NCBI GenBank assembly: GCA_030077755.1
Contig: JAQJZZ010000017.1
Coordinates: 1,550,001 to 1,614,000 of the forward strand
Reading direction: 5' to 3'
Origin: Filosporella fistucella
Taxonomy: Eukaryota > Ascomycota > Leotiomycetes > Helotiales
Length of the DNA: 64,000 nucleotides
Shown: one piece after another, positions 10,823-22,491 of the stretch
Numbering within the stretch: the stretch's first letter is position 1
How the letters are laid out: each line of letters starts with the position of its first letter
Notes under the pieces: generated by a model
The model's database searches: none
What the model was told of the DNA's origin: nothing
The model's input: the letters and a program-made list of their open reading frames with translations, nothing else
Position numbers and translations under genes: made by a program

Positions 10823-12055
10823 ATGCCTATTCACATCTTCGCAGAGGCAGTATGGAAAGGTATACCTTGGATGCCCAGTGGTTGGACCATCCTGAAGGTC
10901 ACCATTGCTTTTTCAGTAGTCAGCTTGATAAAATGGTATTCAATGGGAGCAACCAATACCTCAGAGCGACAAATGCATGGAAAAGTTATAATGATGACGG
11001 GAGGTACATCAGGAATAGGAGCTGCAACCGCGTTAAGCCTGGCGCAGCGGGGAGCTCAGCTAGTTCTGCTTGTTCACCAATCGCCGAAAGATATCTTTCT
11101 CCTGGATTTTATCGATGATTTACGAGAGAAGAGTGGGAACGAAATGATATATGCCGAACAAGTCGATTTATCTTCTCTACATAGCATCCGCCAGTTCGCA
11201 ACAAAATGGATCGACAATGCGCCCCCACGAAGGCTGGACATGATTATACTTTGCGCGGCAACCTTGACCCCACCAGGTAAAGAACGAGTTCTCACAGACG
11301 AGGGAATCGAGGAGACTTGGGCTGTCAATTATCTTGCAAACTTCCACCTCCTCAGTATACTGAGTCCGGCAATCCGAGCACAGCCTCCTGACCGAGACGT
11401 CCGGATCATCTTCGCGACCTGTTCTTCATACATAGCTTCACCCCCCATCAAAGACGGCAGTGAGGCTTTGACAAAGAAGGAGTGGTCGTCTGGAAAGGCA
11501 TATGCAAGAAGCAAATTGGCTTTGACAGTCTTCGGTCATGCTTTCCAAAAACATTTGGATGGGTACAAAAGACCTGACGGCGCTCCAACAAATGCAAGAG
11601 TTATATTTGTCGACCCGGGGTACTCAAGGACCCCAGGAATGCGCCGTTGGTTGACAAGGGGGACACTCTGGGGCTTAGGATTGTATTTGGTCATGTGGCA
11701 AAATGCTTGGATCATTCTGAAAAGTTCTGAAGGTGGGTCACAGAGTTTCTTGTATGCCGCCATGGAAGTCACGCTAGGCCGAGGAGCTGGAGGGAAGCTG
11801 ATCAAGGAGTGCACCGAGCTGAATTATGCTCGGGATGTGAAGGATGAAGTTACTGCAAAAAAGCTATGGGAAAGTAGCGAGATACTGATCGAGAGGGTGG
11901 AGAGAGAAGAAGCCGTTAGAAGAGCCTTGGAAAAGAAGGAGAAAGAGGAAGCCGAAAAGAGTTCGGGGAAAAACAACGAAGGTACAAAAGTCGATGCATC
12001 CACCGCTGGAGAGACGAAGAAGGCGAAATCAAGGAAAGGTAAAAAGTCGAAATAG
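10823..12055 (+). CDS. Short-chain dehydrogenase/reductase, membrane-associated
   Basis: 410-residue SDR oxidoreductase. The NAD(P)-binding turn TGGTSGIG is at residues 59-66, and the catalytic Tyr-Lys pair appears as YARSK with Tyr about 227 and Lys about 231, preceded by a Ser-rich strand (FATCSSY). A hydrophobic N-terminal segment (WTILKVTIAFSVVSLIKWY, about 21-39) is a likely membrane or lipid-droplet anchor. The protein is longer than a classical SDR because of a highly charged C-terminal tail (KKEKEEAEKSS to KKAKSRKGKKSK). A second hydrophobic helix (GLGLYLVMWQNAWIILKS) follows the catalytic region. The substrate is not predictable; the anchored SDRs of lipid or retinol-type substrates are the nearest guess. 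Confidence 0.82.
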   Translation: MPIHIFAEAVWKGIPWMPSGWTILKVTIAFSVVSLIKWYSMGATNTSERQMHGKVIMMTGGTSGIGAATALSLAQRGAQLVLLVHQSPKDIFLLDFIDDLREKSGNEMIYAEQVDLSSLHSIRQFATKWIDNAPPRRLDMIILCAATLTPPGKERVLTDEGIEETWAVNYLANFHLLSILSPAIRAQPPDRDVRIIFATCSSYIASPPIKDGSEALTKKEWSSGKAYARSKLALTVFGHAFQKHLDGYKRPDGAPTNARVIFVDPGYSRTPGMRRWLTRGTLWGLGLYLVMWQNAWIILKSSEGGSQSFLYAAMEVTLGRGAGGKLIKECTELNYARDVKDEVTAKKLWESSEILIERVEREEAVRRALEKKEKEEAEKSSGKNNEGTKVDASTAGETKKAKSRKGKKSK

Positions 12056-12364
12056 AAGAGTTAGATGAGGCATGTCAAAGCATAGCGGCGGAGTCATTTT
12101 ATGATACAGCAATACAACAAGTCTACTGAAACTAAGTCTACGAACACGCATCTCAACTGCTCCCAATCATCTTGCCTCACTCGACAGAAACCGCATTTTG
12201 AGTGAGCCAATACAAGGTATATGAAACATTCCTGCCATGCATACGGAGAGCTCTCACTGCTCTAGGACACTTAACTCAAAGCACAAAATTTTGTATTCAA
12301 ACATTATTTACAAGGAGTTTTCCAATACAAACAGTGGTATATCCAATTTCCCGAACGCCAAACG

Positions 12365-15300
12365 CTAAGGCTTTTCCTCAGCAACACTTCCTCTTGGGCT
12401 ATCCTGCCTGTTCTCACCACTGCCTGTCCCAATTTGCACACTGGGTCTCCTTGTGAATGGTGGCATCGTGCTACCAACACCACTAGAGACAGTGCTCAAT
12501 CTCATAGGGGCCGGGCTCGTGTCTCTAGCCAAAACCCCTGGTGGCAGACCAAAAGCTGGGATATTAGAATCGAGCAAGCTGCTAGCATACGGGCTTCTCA
12601 GGTTGGGTGGTGTCGCGCTTGGCGGTGTAGCTTTCTCTAGAACCTCTTTATAAAACGCTTCTAAGGTTGAAGCATTACTGCAAAAGCCTTCAAGTTCATT
12701 CTTGATACTTTCGGGAGTGGTGGCATTAGCTAGTTTGCTGCCGGCAAGGCTGGGTCCCAAAACGTCAGAAGAAGCACGCAAGATAGGAGATCCAAGAGAA
12801 TTAGTAGTGAGAGGACGGAGCATAGGAGAATTGACAGGAGTTGCCTTATCGGACATGACGCCGTAGCTGTAGACAGATGAAACCATACGGGCGGAAGAAG
12901 TGCCCGTCTGGTCGATCTTGACATACCTATCCCACTCTCTTGAAGCCACCGTCCGGTTGTTATATAGTCGATTTGCAAGTAGTAAGAAATTTCCGTCGTC
13001 GGTTATTTGAGCCAGGAGAATTCCAGTACGGTGAATGTATTGAGTATATTTAAAGTCCGGTCTACCCCAAGAGTAGGATACGTCCACATTGCTAGGGAAA
13101 TTCCGGGCTGCTTCGATATCCAGGACAAAGTTGAACTTCTTCATTATAGCCTTTTGGTAATAGTGTCGACTTGCTGGCGTTGTTGGAGCCTGAGGGACAA
13201 AGGAGTTGATATCGAAATAGGTCCTTGGTTGATGTTCCGGTGGTTGGGCCGCAATTCTAATGGTATATGGGCTGCGAAAGGGATGAACAGCCGTGATTGA
13301 GCATGCCTCACCAATTGGTGCTTCAACAAGTCGGAGGCCATATCGTTCTGCGGTCGAAGCCCAGGATTCTATTGCATCCTCAATTAGCTTAGCAGTAACA
13401 CCCATCCAGTCTATTCTTATATGATAACAATTATCGGGATTATGAAGCCGATCATAATGTAAGTTGATTCTTTCTGGCCGATATGAACGCTTTCGATGGT
13501 CGACGTCGTATTTCATAACCTTACTCAAAGCAACTTTCGGTCTCTTGCCACCAACACCGCCTGCTGTCGTTGGAGTCGTTGTGCCCGAATCAGAAGACCT
13601 TTCTTCATGATTCGAACTTGATCTCGATTGTTCGGGCCTTGGTGAGTCTCTCATCATACTTTCAGTCATTGGCGTAGATGGAACTGAGGTGTCGCGGCGT
13701 CTAGAAGCGAACCAGCCGCTGCGGCTCTCGGGGCGTTGTTTTGCGAATTCTCCTGTGACTTGGTAAAAGTATTGTCCATCTCTGAATGGATGGCGCTTTT
13801 CCACATGAACAAAAATTCCCATATCTTTCCCTGCCTCTTTTCCGGACTCTTTCTCCTTGATCCTCTGCAACTCATCCTTTGCCATCAGTACATTTCCTAA
13901 TGTTACAGCGTCTTCTCGACTTTCGACATCTTCGAAATTCTCAAGAAGCCAGGTCGTCATATCTGATCCAATGAAGCAGTTATAATGAAGGCGGAAATGC
14001 CACCTTCGATTCTGCATGCGTACACCTCCCTTCTCGACTGGCGACTGTATTGCCTCCGCCAGAGCGCCAATATCGAATTTCGATTTGCGGAAGCGTTCAT
14101 GCTCCAACAACTGTCCCCGTCGCGGACCCTCCCCAGTCTCTACAAGTGGTAACGTTTCCAGCTCTGCGGTAACGACTATAGATGGATCCTCTGTTTTGTA
14201 GACTATGTCAAGCGGATTAGGGTCTTTTATCTTCCTTGAAGCAAGACTTTGGAAACGCTTCTCGGACGGGGTTAGCACCCTATGACGTTGCCACATTTGT
14301 GTCAGTTTCTTGATGCCTTCGAGGCGAATCTCTTCCTCGTTGTCCTCTCCTTGCCGTCTTTGCGACTGGGTGGGCCTCTCGACTGGGATTAGCACAAACC
14401 GAGCACGCCAAAATCGTAAGCCCTCAGACATTTCTTCGTCGAATCCAGCAATGAAAGCATCGACATAATTCCAGTTATACTCGTCTTTCTGTTTGCCAAG
14501 TATGATTTTCCGGGACTCGTAATCATCAGCTAAGGTTGTACGAATAGCCGGATTGTAAGCCATAGGTAGAGAGCCTGCAGTGAGGGCTGTCGGTTTCCGA
14601 ACAAACATGTTGACTTCGACCTCGGTCTCGTTGACACAGGACAGTTGATGGATTATATTACCCATAGACATGAAAACACTAGCGCCATCCTCTGCAATCC
14701 TTTCTGGATCAAAAACATTTGCAATCTTCAGTGATTTCTGGCCGAACGCTTCTCCCACTGCGTTTCCCACAACCACCTGAAATCCTTGCGATAATCGTAG
14801 CCCAATCAACTCTCTGAGAAACTCCTCTCGGTCTCGGGGTACTTCATTAAGCTCCTCTTCGGCGTTTTCTGAAATATTGTATGGTTTCTGCTGGTACTCC
14901 GTGTCTAATTGAAGTTTGGTTGGAAAGTACTCGGTCGTCAAAGGCACGGAAGCTGGGGAGCAAAGTGATTTCCATTTCATCGTCTTCGTAAGAACCGGCC
15001 TCGGAAATACATGTTGCCACCGCCTGTATTGACTTGGTCCGATCTCATCGTTCACAAGCGGGTTCGATGGATTTAAGACACTGAGCCATGGTGACAACGC
15101 AGTAGTTGGCGACAAGGTCGTAGGAAGTTCAGGTACAGAGCCGGCAAGAAGTTTAGAATTATGCATCCTCTGGGTATCATCCGGCCGCATTGATTGAAAT
15201 AAGTGGGTGTTCTCGCCTTCGCCTTGGTCGTTGGCTTCATAAAGTGACCCCAGAACAGATCGAGATTTGAACTGGTTGGTTGAATCGAGAGATTGAAGTG

Positions 15301-18125
15301 CACTTTTGATTGTCATAGGGCGGGCAGGTGTACCTCTCTCCTTGCTTGGCGAGTCGATGGATATTGTGTCAAATGGCGTCATTTCTGACTTGACCTTTGG
15401 CTTCTCGCTGTGAGATGATGAAGGTCTCTCTGAAGAATGAACAGACGACGCTGAAGAGAGGAAGCGGCTTGCCATATCATTATTTCCAGCCTTATTCGGT
15501 GTATTTGTAGATCCAGGCTTAGCGGCATTTACATGTTCTGTTTGAATTTCTGCAGCTACTGCTTTGGGTGCAGCAATTCCAAAGCCATGCTTACCAAGGC
15601 TAATCTGTCTTCCAAGCTTAGGCGGTCTCGCAGATGAGCGATGAATTGGTGCTATGCTGCTGGCAACACTATCCTTTCGTGTCTTCTGTTTTGGTTCCGG
15701 TGACATCTCTTTGCTCTTTAGTGATGAGCCAGGCATGAAGATCGCGCCCTTCAGTGCTCCGATATCATCACTATAAGAAGTGCCAAATACCTTAGGATCG
15801 TCGGCAAGCAACCGGCGGGCGGCCTCCTCGCTTCCAGTCTTGAAGTAGCGCTTTCCATCATTGCTCAATTTTCGTTCAGGGTACTTTTCTGAGACTTCTG
15901 ATATTGTTGCATCAAAATTATCCAATGCATGGTAGAACCTTTGGTAGAAAGCCCGATCATTTTCTGAAAAGTGCCGATCCCATTTCAAAGGACCATTGAT
16001 GAACTCTGTGAGACTGCAATACAACTTTTGGTGCCAAATAATTTCTGAGATTTGCTCCCTGTATCTCCTCTTGCCGGGTTCCTCGCGAGGTCCAATGATC
16101 ATTTGTGGGAAGAGTGCATCGTGTTGCAAGGGATTCACAGAAATTTCAGTAAGCACACTCTCCGTGACACTTGCCATTTCCATCTCATACATCTTGCATC
16201 TGACCTCAAAATCAATTGTCCTTGGTACGACTTTGTCTTCTTCGAACAGATTTGCTATATTCATGGTAGGATTTTCCATATGGAGGTCTTGCGTTGTTCC
16301 GGTCCAGAATGACACATCAATCCAATGTGGTATGGCATATGACCATTCATCGGGTGGATTGATAGCAGTAAATGAGCCAGCGCGGACACTACGCTCTGCT
16401 TGCAATGTCTTGGTCGGTGACAACGATTCATTCAGTGACGAAAAACTACTTCCAAACAGACCATTGGGTTGTCGAGGTGTGCTGTCCTCGCTGCGGAGCG
16501 ACTTGAAGAGCAAAGCTTCTTGGAACGCTGCATACTGTGGATTCCTATATCGGAATATAGGTACTGAATGTAGGGGCATTTTTGGCAAGCATACAAGATC
16601 TATGCCAATTCCATTACCAATTAGAGACTCCGTGGTTGTCCTCAGAGTCTCGTAGTCGACCTCGAATAGTCCTGGGCAAGGAGTGATAACAACGATTGAT
16701 ATTCCCGTACGCATTAGATCTCTGTCAATGTAGTCGTGAGAAAATTGGGACGATGCCAGGTTTATAGCTTCCAAAACGTTACCATGCATGGCGAGTGAAG
16801 GTTCTGCCTCAATTCGAGTTCCCAGTACACCACGTGTGTTATCTAAAGCAGCTATAGCTTTGACAATATAGATTCTGTGTAATGAGATGTCCCTGCGGAA
16901 GAACTTGAATTCCCGCTTCAATTGGTAGAGAATGGTTGTCCAGACTCCACTTGCCATTTCACTCACAACAACCCTGTAGAAATCCTTGTAGGGCCGTTTG
17001 TTCCCGTCGGTTTGAACACCAGTGAAGTAAGAGTTGTTGTGGCCATTATTTTGCAGCTCTGAAGTAATGCCAGTATCGTACTCCACTCTTGTGAATAATA
17101 CAATACTAACAAGATGCTTTGCTTTTAGTGAAGCCCATTTCTTGAACAAAGTTGGCAGAAAACCATTTACAACTTTGTTGAACATAATCTCACCCGACCC
17201 CTCGGAATCGAAATCCCACATTTCTCGTGACATCTGAATAAAAAGAACATAGCGAGCAGATTCGCTACGGAAAATGGGTTTGGTGGTCGTCGAGTAGAAA
17301 GCAGACTGGACTTTTCTACCATCCACGTAGACGCAACTGACCTGAGCCTTAATAGTGCCCAGAAATATAATTTTCTGGCCCTTGAAGACGGTCCTGTTAC
17401 TCAATTCACTTAGGGCCAACCTCCACATATCAGATCTTGCTAGATATTGATCTTTAAAGGTCAGTTCGACGTGTGATGCTGAGCTGGTGCTTAAATCTGC
17501 CTGTTACTTTTTAGGCGGCTTCTTTAGGAGAACACATGTGAATACTAACAGTAGTCAGGAGTACATTGGATCGATGTTTCAAGCAGAATGCATCAGCAAT
17601 GGGCTTAGTGACTGAGACCTCCAGGCTGGCTTGCTTTGCCTTCATCTCTTTCGACATGTCTTTGACAATAAACAGGTATCGATTTCCGAGGTCGACGTCG
17701 TGCCTCACATCGCTGGGCCCTGGGCTCCTTGGATTGGAATTGCTCCTCTCTCGTTGCATAGATGTCCCCAGTGTATCCGCATCTCTCTTCACTGCTTCTC
17801 TCTTATCCTGAAAATCCCGGACCCCCGAATCCGTCTTCAATGCGACAATTGCCATCAGTTCCCCCTCCTTAACGTCAGGAAACAAGTCCAGATTGAGGAC
17901 CACGTCCTCCTTTGCAAAACCGTCATCATGTACCCAAAGAGTACATCTCCTCTCAACAGGAGCTTTAAATGGGGCTGGCTCATTTTTAATTGTTCCAGTA
18001 TCAGATGAAGTCACTGGACGACTGTTGAACATGATATCTGCGCTGCCAGTGCTGACTTGTCGCAGGTGTGACGCTCGCTGAGTCCCGCGTCGAGGCGTTG
18101 AAGGGGGATGCGGGGTCGGAAACAT
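12365..18125 (-). CDS. IML1: Iml1/DEPDC5, GATOR1 (SEACIT) subunit
   Basis: Iml1 is the GAP-bearing subunit of SEACIT/GATOR1 that inhibits TORC1 at the vacuole when amino acids are scarce. Two exons: 18125-17550 and 17500-12365, joined by a 49-nt intron (GTTAGT...AACAG, phase 0), give about 1903 residues, normal for filamentous fungi. The junction restores [20 protein letters not shown], which reads into [18 protein letters not shown], a signature of the family. Exon 1 has the [13 protein letters not shown] and [12 protein letters not shown] blocks. A DEP domain lies near residues 1330-1420 ([20 protein letters not shown]). The C-terminal domain carries [19 protein letters not shown] and [20 protein letters not shown] 18125 ([11 protein letters not shown]) is chosen because the longer frame starts only with TTG. 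The gene is divergent from URB1. Confidence 0.95.
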
Positions 18126-18431
18126 TGGAGCCACAAGCCAGATGGCTGAAGGGAATTCGTTCAAGTCATGATGCGCAAAAAGGAGGCAATTGTGAAGGTC
18201 AACTACGAGACGAAGCTGCAGTATAGCTTCCCACGGCAATACTGCCCGAACAGCTCGTACACCGCCCTATTTGGCTGAAACAGGCATCGCTGGTAATCGG
18301 AGGTTTTGATTAACTTTACCGACTGAACTTTTTCTCGATAAGAAAGTTCAAGATCTTTATCAATTTCCTACTCCGTTCCACCAGAGGATGAAGTGAATCT
18401 TTCCACTGCCACACCTCTCAAATTCGCGACA
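18126..18431. promoter_or_regulatory. Bidirectional promoter IML1 / URB1
   Basis: 306 bp between the divergent ATGs of IML1 (18125, -) and URB1 (18432, +). It links a TORC1 inhibitor and a 60S ribosome-assembly factor, both tied to growth control. No specific motif was identified by eye. Confidence 0.5.
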
Positions 18432-21400
18432 ATGGTCAAACGTCCCGCAGATGACAATCTGAATGGAAATCAGGCTTATCTCAAGCGCCAAAAGATTACG
18501 AAATCGGTGAGTGCATTGGGACCAGCAGAAGAAATCGGTTCTGCCAGACAACTACGACAATTGCTAGCATTTGATCAAGATGCCGCTCGATCAAGACAAG
18601 GTATACGGCTCTCAGACGCATATTCGTTTCCTGGCTAATGTAAGCAGGAATCCATTCCTTCAAGTCATTTCTGGACAGTTTTGTAACCTCGGAAGATGAA
18701 AATACTCGACGAATCTCTATACTCAGAGAATACCTCGAATCGCAAAGAACTTCGGACGAAATTGACAAGGATACAATATTTCTCTCGGATCTGATGCAAA
18801 TATGGAGCTTTGCTGCTCAGACCAACGACGAAAGCCTTCTATCTGCCGTACCAGCAGTACTTGCACTGCTATTGAAAACTGTGTCCAACATCCTTGAATT
18901 TTCAGAGCATGGCTTAAGGCTTGGCCGAACACTTCTTCAAAAGAAGCAGACAGAATTGATTGCACGGGGTCTCACATCTCCTAAGGGAAAAGATTTCATG
19001 ATATCGCCCGTGCTGCGGCTACTCCGAGAGATTTGCATATTTGATGGCGGGGTTCTCGCAAAACAAGTCTTCAACGGGAGAGAAAATACACTAAAAGGCC
19101 TGGCACGAAATTTATCTCTCAGGTATAAGGGCGATGGCTTCGAAGACCCAAAGAAACCATCAGTACGGACCAACGCCGTTCAAGTCCTCCTTCCGCTCTT
19201 CAAATTCTTACCTGCCGATGCCAAACGCGAGTTATTAAATCAACGAGACATCATATCGGCGCTCACAAGAGAAATTCATGACGACCCACCTTTTATAGTT
19301 CGCAGCATACTCGAGACCTTGAAGGCACATGTTCTACTAGACCAAACCCTTCTGAGAGACGCCAAAACAAAAATCGTCAATTCAACTTCATTGGGTAGAA
19401 TCGCATTCCTGTATCGATATGAGCAGCTTGCCGAAGTCGATGAGAAGTCAACCAAAAAGCCGGTGGGAGAAGTGGCCCACGAATTCTTGACACTTGCCTG
19501 TACTTCTTTGGAACTTGGTGTACTTGTTCGTCAAGGTGGATTTTATCCGAGAGGTGTCAACGCAGACGATATCCATGATCCTGCTATAGAGGGATCATTT
19601 ATTGATCTCGACCTCGATAGTATCGAGTGGATGGAAAAATTTACAGAAAAGGTGCCCGTCCGGAACACGATATTGTCTGATTTCATTCAACATTTGCGCC
19701 CATGGTCTAGCGCAAAACAAAGCGAACTCTTACAATCTATCTTCAAGTCTGCCCCCGAATTAGTGGCAGACTATTTTTATGGAAAGAAAGACTTTTCTTT
19801 CGACCCAAAACTCACAGCAACATGGATGGGCTATTCTGCCTTCATCTTTTCCTCTCTTCAACTCCCCATTCCAAAATACTTTGGCCACCCAGACAGGTAT
19901 GCCCGTTTGCCGCCGCCACCAGCTATTGTCCTGGAAAGCATACTCCCTCAACCCTTGACCCAAAGAGTCTTGACAAGATGTCTCACACAGCCGAACAATA
20001 GTCTCATTACATTTTTCGCAGTCAGAATACTCTGCATTGCATTTTCTAAGATGCAAGAGGTATTGAAGATGTATAGTGAAGCTAGCTCCCCATTATGGAC
20101 CGAGGCAGCAGATAGATTGACGGAAAGTTTCTGCGAGCGATGTCCGGCAATCAAAGATGTCATACTTTCGTTTAGAAGGTTGACGAGCGATGACCTGTTA
20201 CAAAGAGAGGCAGTGACAAAGTTGTTGGTGTTATATTATGAGGTTGTTCCTCGGATTGCCTTGGACGCCAAATTTGGTGTTTCGGCGGCTCTAGCAGAGA
20301 CTTTACAGGCGATTGAGGAACCAACGTTGACAGCGGAGAATCGAGTCCTCAGGTCTGTAGAGTTAGAGCATCTCTTCCAATTCGCACATTTCTCTCCCGG
20401 TATGCGATGGTTTGGCAAAGCGGATGGACTATCAGCTTCTCCATTCATGACCATGTTAAAACTATCGGTCGCCGCGTCTGTGGAGCTTCCTCTTCTGAAG
20501 CTAAGATCAGTCCTTCTTTCGGTCATTGAAGAAAACCAGATTCTTCAGACGCAGACCGCTATTATAGCACTAGATACATTCATCCTGACTTTACGAGCAC
20601 TCCAGCCTGTTTCCTCAGCAGTCTACAACTTTCTGGATGAATGTATTTCTCGTTGTGCCTCCAAACCTATCAAGTATGTGCTGTCACTTGAGGAAATCTG
20701 CAAAGCCGGAACCTCAAAAGCAAAGCCCCTGGTTAGCCTTCTCTCCTTAGCTATTGCGGAACAATGGCCATTTTTAGTGAAATCAGCCGATAGTCATAGC
20801 TTAGATGAGGTAGCTCAATTTGTAGCTCGCCATTTTGCTGCTTCCATTAAGATTGGAGAGGATAAAAACGCAATCAAGATCTTGATACAGAACATGGCAG
20901 CCGATTCACCAGAAAATTCAACAGTCCGAAAGACCATCGAACGCTCGCGGAAATTAGTTGACAGTGTCGTCGTTGCAGAACCGTTGATTGATTCCCCAAC
21001 ATCTGACCGAAACACCTTAGATGTTTCCACTCCGGATGCAGATGAGGCTGAAATACTGGCCAAATTAGCTGATACAGCTGGAGATGTCGCGGAGGACCAT
21101 AGTTCGTTAATCAAGTGGACCACCAAAGAGATTGACGAAGTTATTGAAGGTGGTTACGCCGCAGCGCTCATCATGCTATTATCTTCCAAACATTTAGGCA
21201 TCCGAAAAGAGGCTGCTACCAATCTCTCAAAGATTGCTGCCAAGTTGAAAGAATCTTCTTTCGAAGAGAAAGACCAAATTTGGCTTCTCCTCTGCGAGGT
21301 CGTGGACACCGCTAAACTGACCATCAGCGACGATCCACTGCCAACATATATATCGGCATTTGCATCACAAGCTATTCCCGTCCTAGGGGATCCTTTACAC

Positions 21401-21880
21401 TTTCTCTACGCAAAAATCAATAAATTCTTGCTGAAAGGTCCGGTCTGGCAAGCTGATAAACTTCCGTTGATGCATAAAATCCTTGACGAGCAACCAACCC
21501 TAGATGATGCCCATTTCCAGGAGGTGGGCTGGCTTTTGAGCTACCTGCTAGCTGGTCTTCGGACAGAAGCCGATATGTCCCAGTACCGGAAGAGACTTGT
21601 CTTCGAGAAATTACTGTCGATATACAATAGCAAGTACCTTGCGGCAGGCCTTCGCGATAAGATTCTCAGAATATTCTTCAGAGCTACTACTATTGAAGGA
21701 GGTAGCACCACTCTGGTAACCAGATTCAGTACTATGACATGGCTCGAGGCACAAACTGCCTTAGGAGGAGGGACACCTTTGAAGGTGCTGATCGAAGAGA
21801 TATGGAAATCATGTGACCAGAAACGTGTCGTAAAGTGGAACAAGGGCGCGAAGAGAAATATGTCAAAACCGAAAAAGTAG
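18432..21880 (+). CDS. URB1: Nucleolar pre-ribosomal-associated protein 1 (Npa1/Urb1)
   Basis: Urb1/Npa1 is a nucleolar alpha-solenoid scaffold of very early pre-60S particles. Exon 1 (18432-18600) starts MVKRPADDNLNGNQAYLKRQ; a 47-nt intron (GTATAC...GCTAATGTAAGCAG) leads to exon 2 (18648-21880), phase 1, about 1133 residues in all. The frame upstream of ATG 18432 begins only at GTG, so the ATG is used. Evidence is the N-terminal domain (YLESQRTSDEIDKDTIFLSD, LRLGRTLLQKKQTELIARGL, ISPVLRLLREICIFDGG) followed by the long helical repeat region and a C-terminal block. It is shorter than yeast Urb1 (about 1760 residues), with the C-terminal solenoid reduced. A basic end (KRNMSKPKK) closes the protein. 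Confidence 0.85.
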
Positions 21881-22491
21881 TAGAGATAGTGAATGGAGAT
21901 AGATACCCCAATGGCAAAATGATATGAATCTGCCCTTTTACTGTTGTCGTCGTGATAAAATCCATAAATCAGCAGCTCTTGCCGCGCTTGCACTGATCTG
22001 AGATATTGAATTAGCCGAGCTGGTGACCTGCCTTGACAATCACGTCCCTCGAAAAGAGACAGCCTCCCTTTCTACCATCTATTCGCATTTACGTCTTCAA
22101 TACAGAACCGAATTCAACGATTCCATTGCCTTAATATCGCAACTAATCCTGCGACTTATTAACTCTACCATTCTAGCCATTGACACCTTAACTCGAACCT
22201 CGAACGACTTCACGCATTGGACACACGACAGGGCAGTATTGCTTGCGCTCAGCCTGTCTTGACGACAGGCCTTCTACAGCCTCCTTCTTGAACGTCGCCT
22301 TGTCCATGTTTGATCGCATAACATAAGGTCTCATTGTACACCTCCACAAGTTCGCTGTATCTCCAACCTTCGTTCCGCCTCGACGCCTACTTGATTTCAA
22401 CCACGATACACAAGACTTCTCATTGGCTTTGCCGTTGCTCAGCCCATGAGCTTCCCTGAATATATCCAGGATATCTGCTTTATGAGCCATA
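21881..22491. other. Intergenic: URB1 3' end and long leader of next gene
   Basis: About 610 bp between tandem plus-strand genes. The second half probably is the 5' leader of the 4E-T-like gene; a TGA in frame just upstream of its ATG argues against an earlier start unless there is a leader intron. No supported gene. Confidence 0.4.

Noticed and set aside
10611..10823. N-terminal extension of the G-patch protein up to 10823
   Set aside because: The extension begins with TTG, not ATG, and would overlap the start of the divergent dehydrogenase gene.
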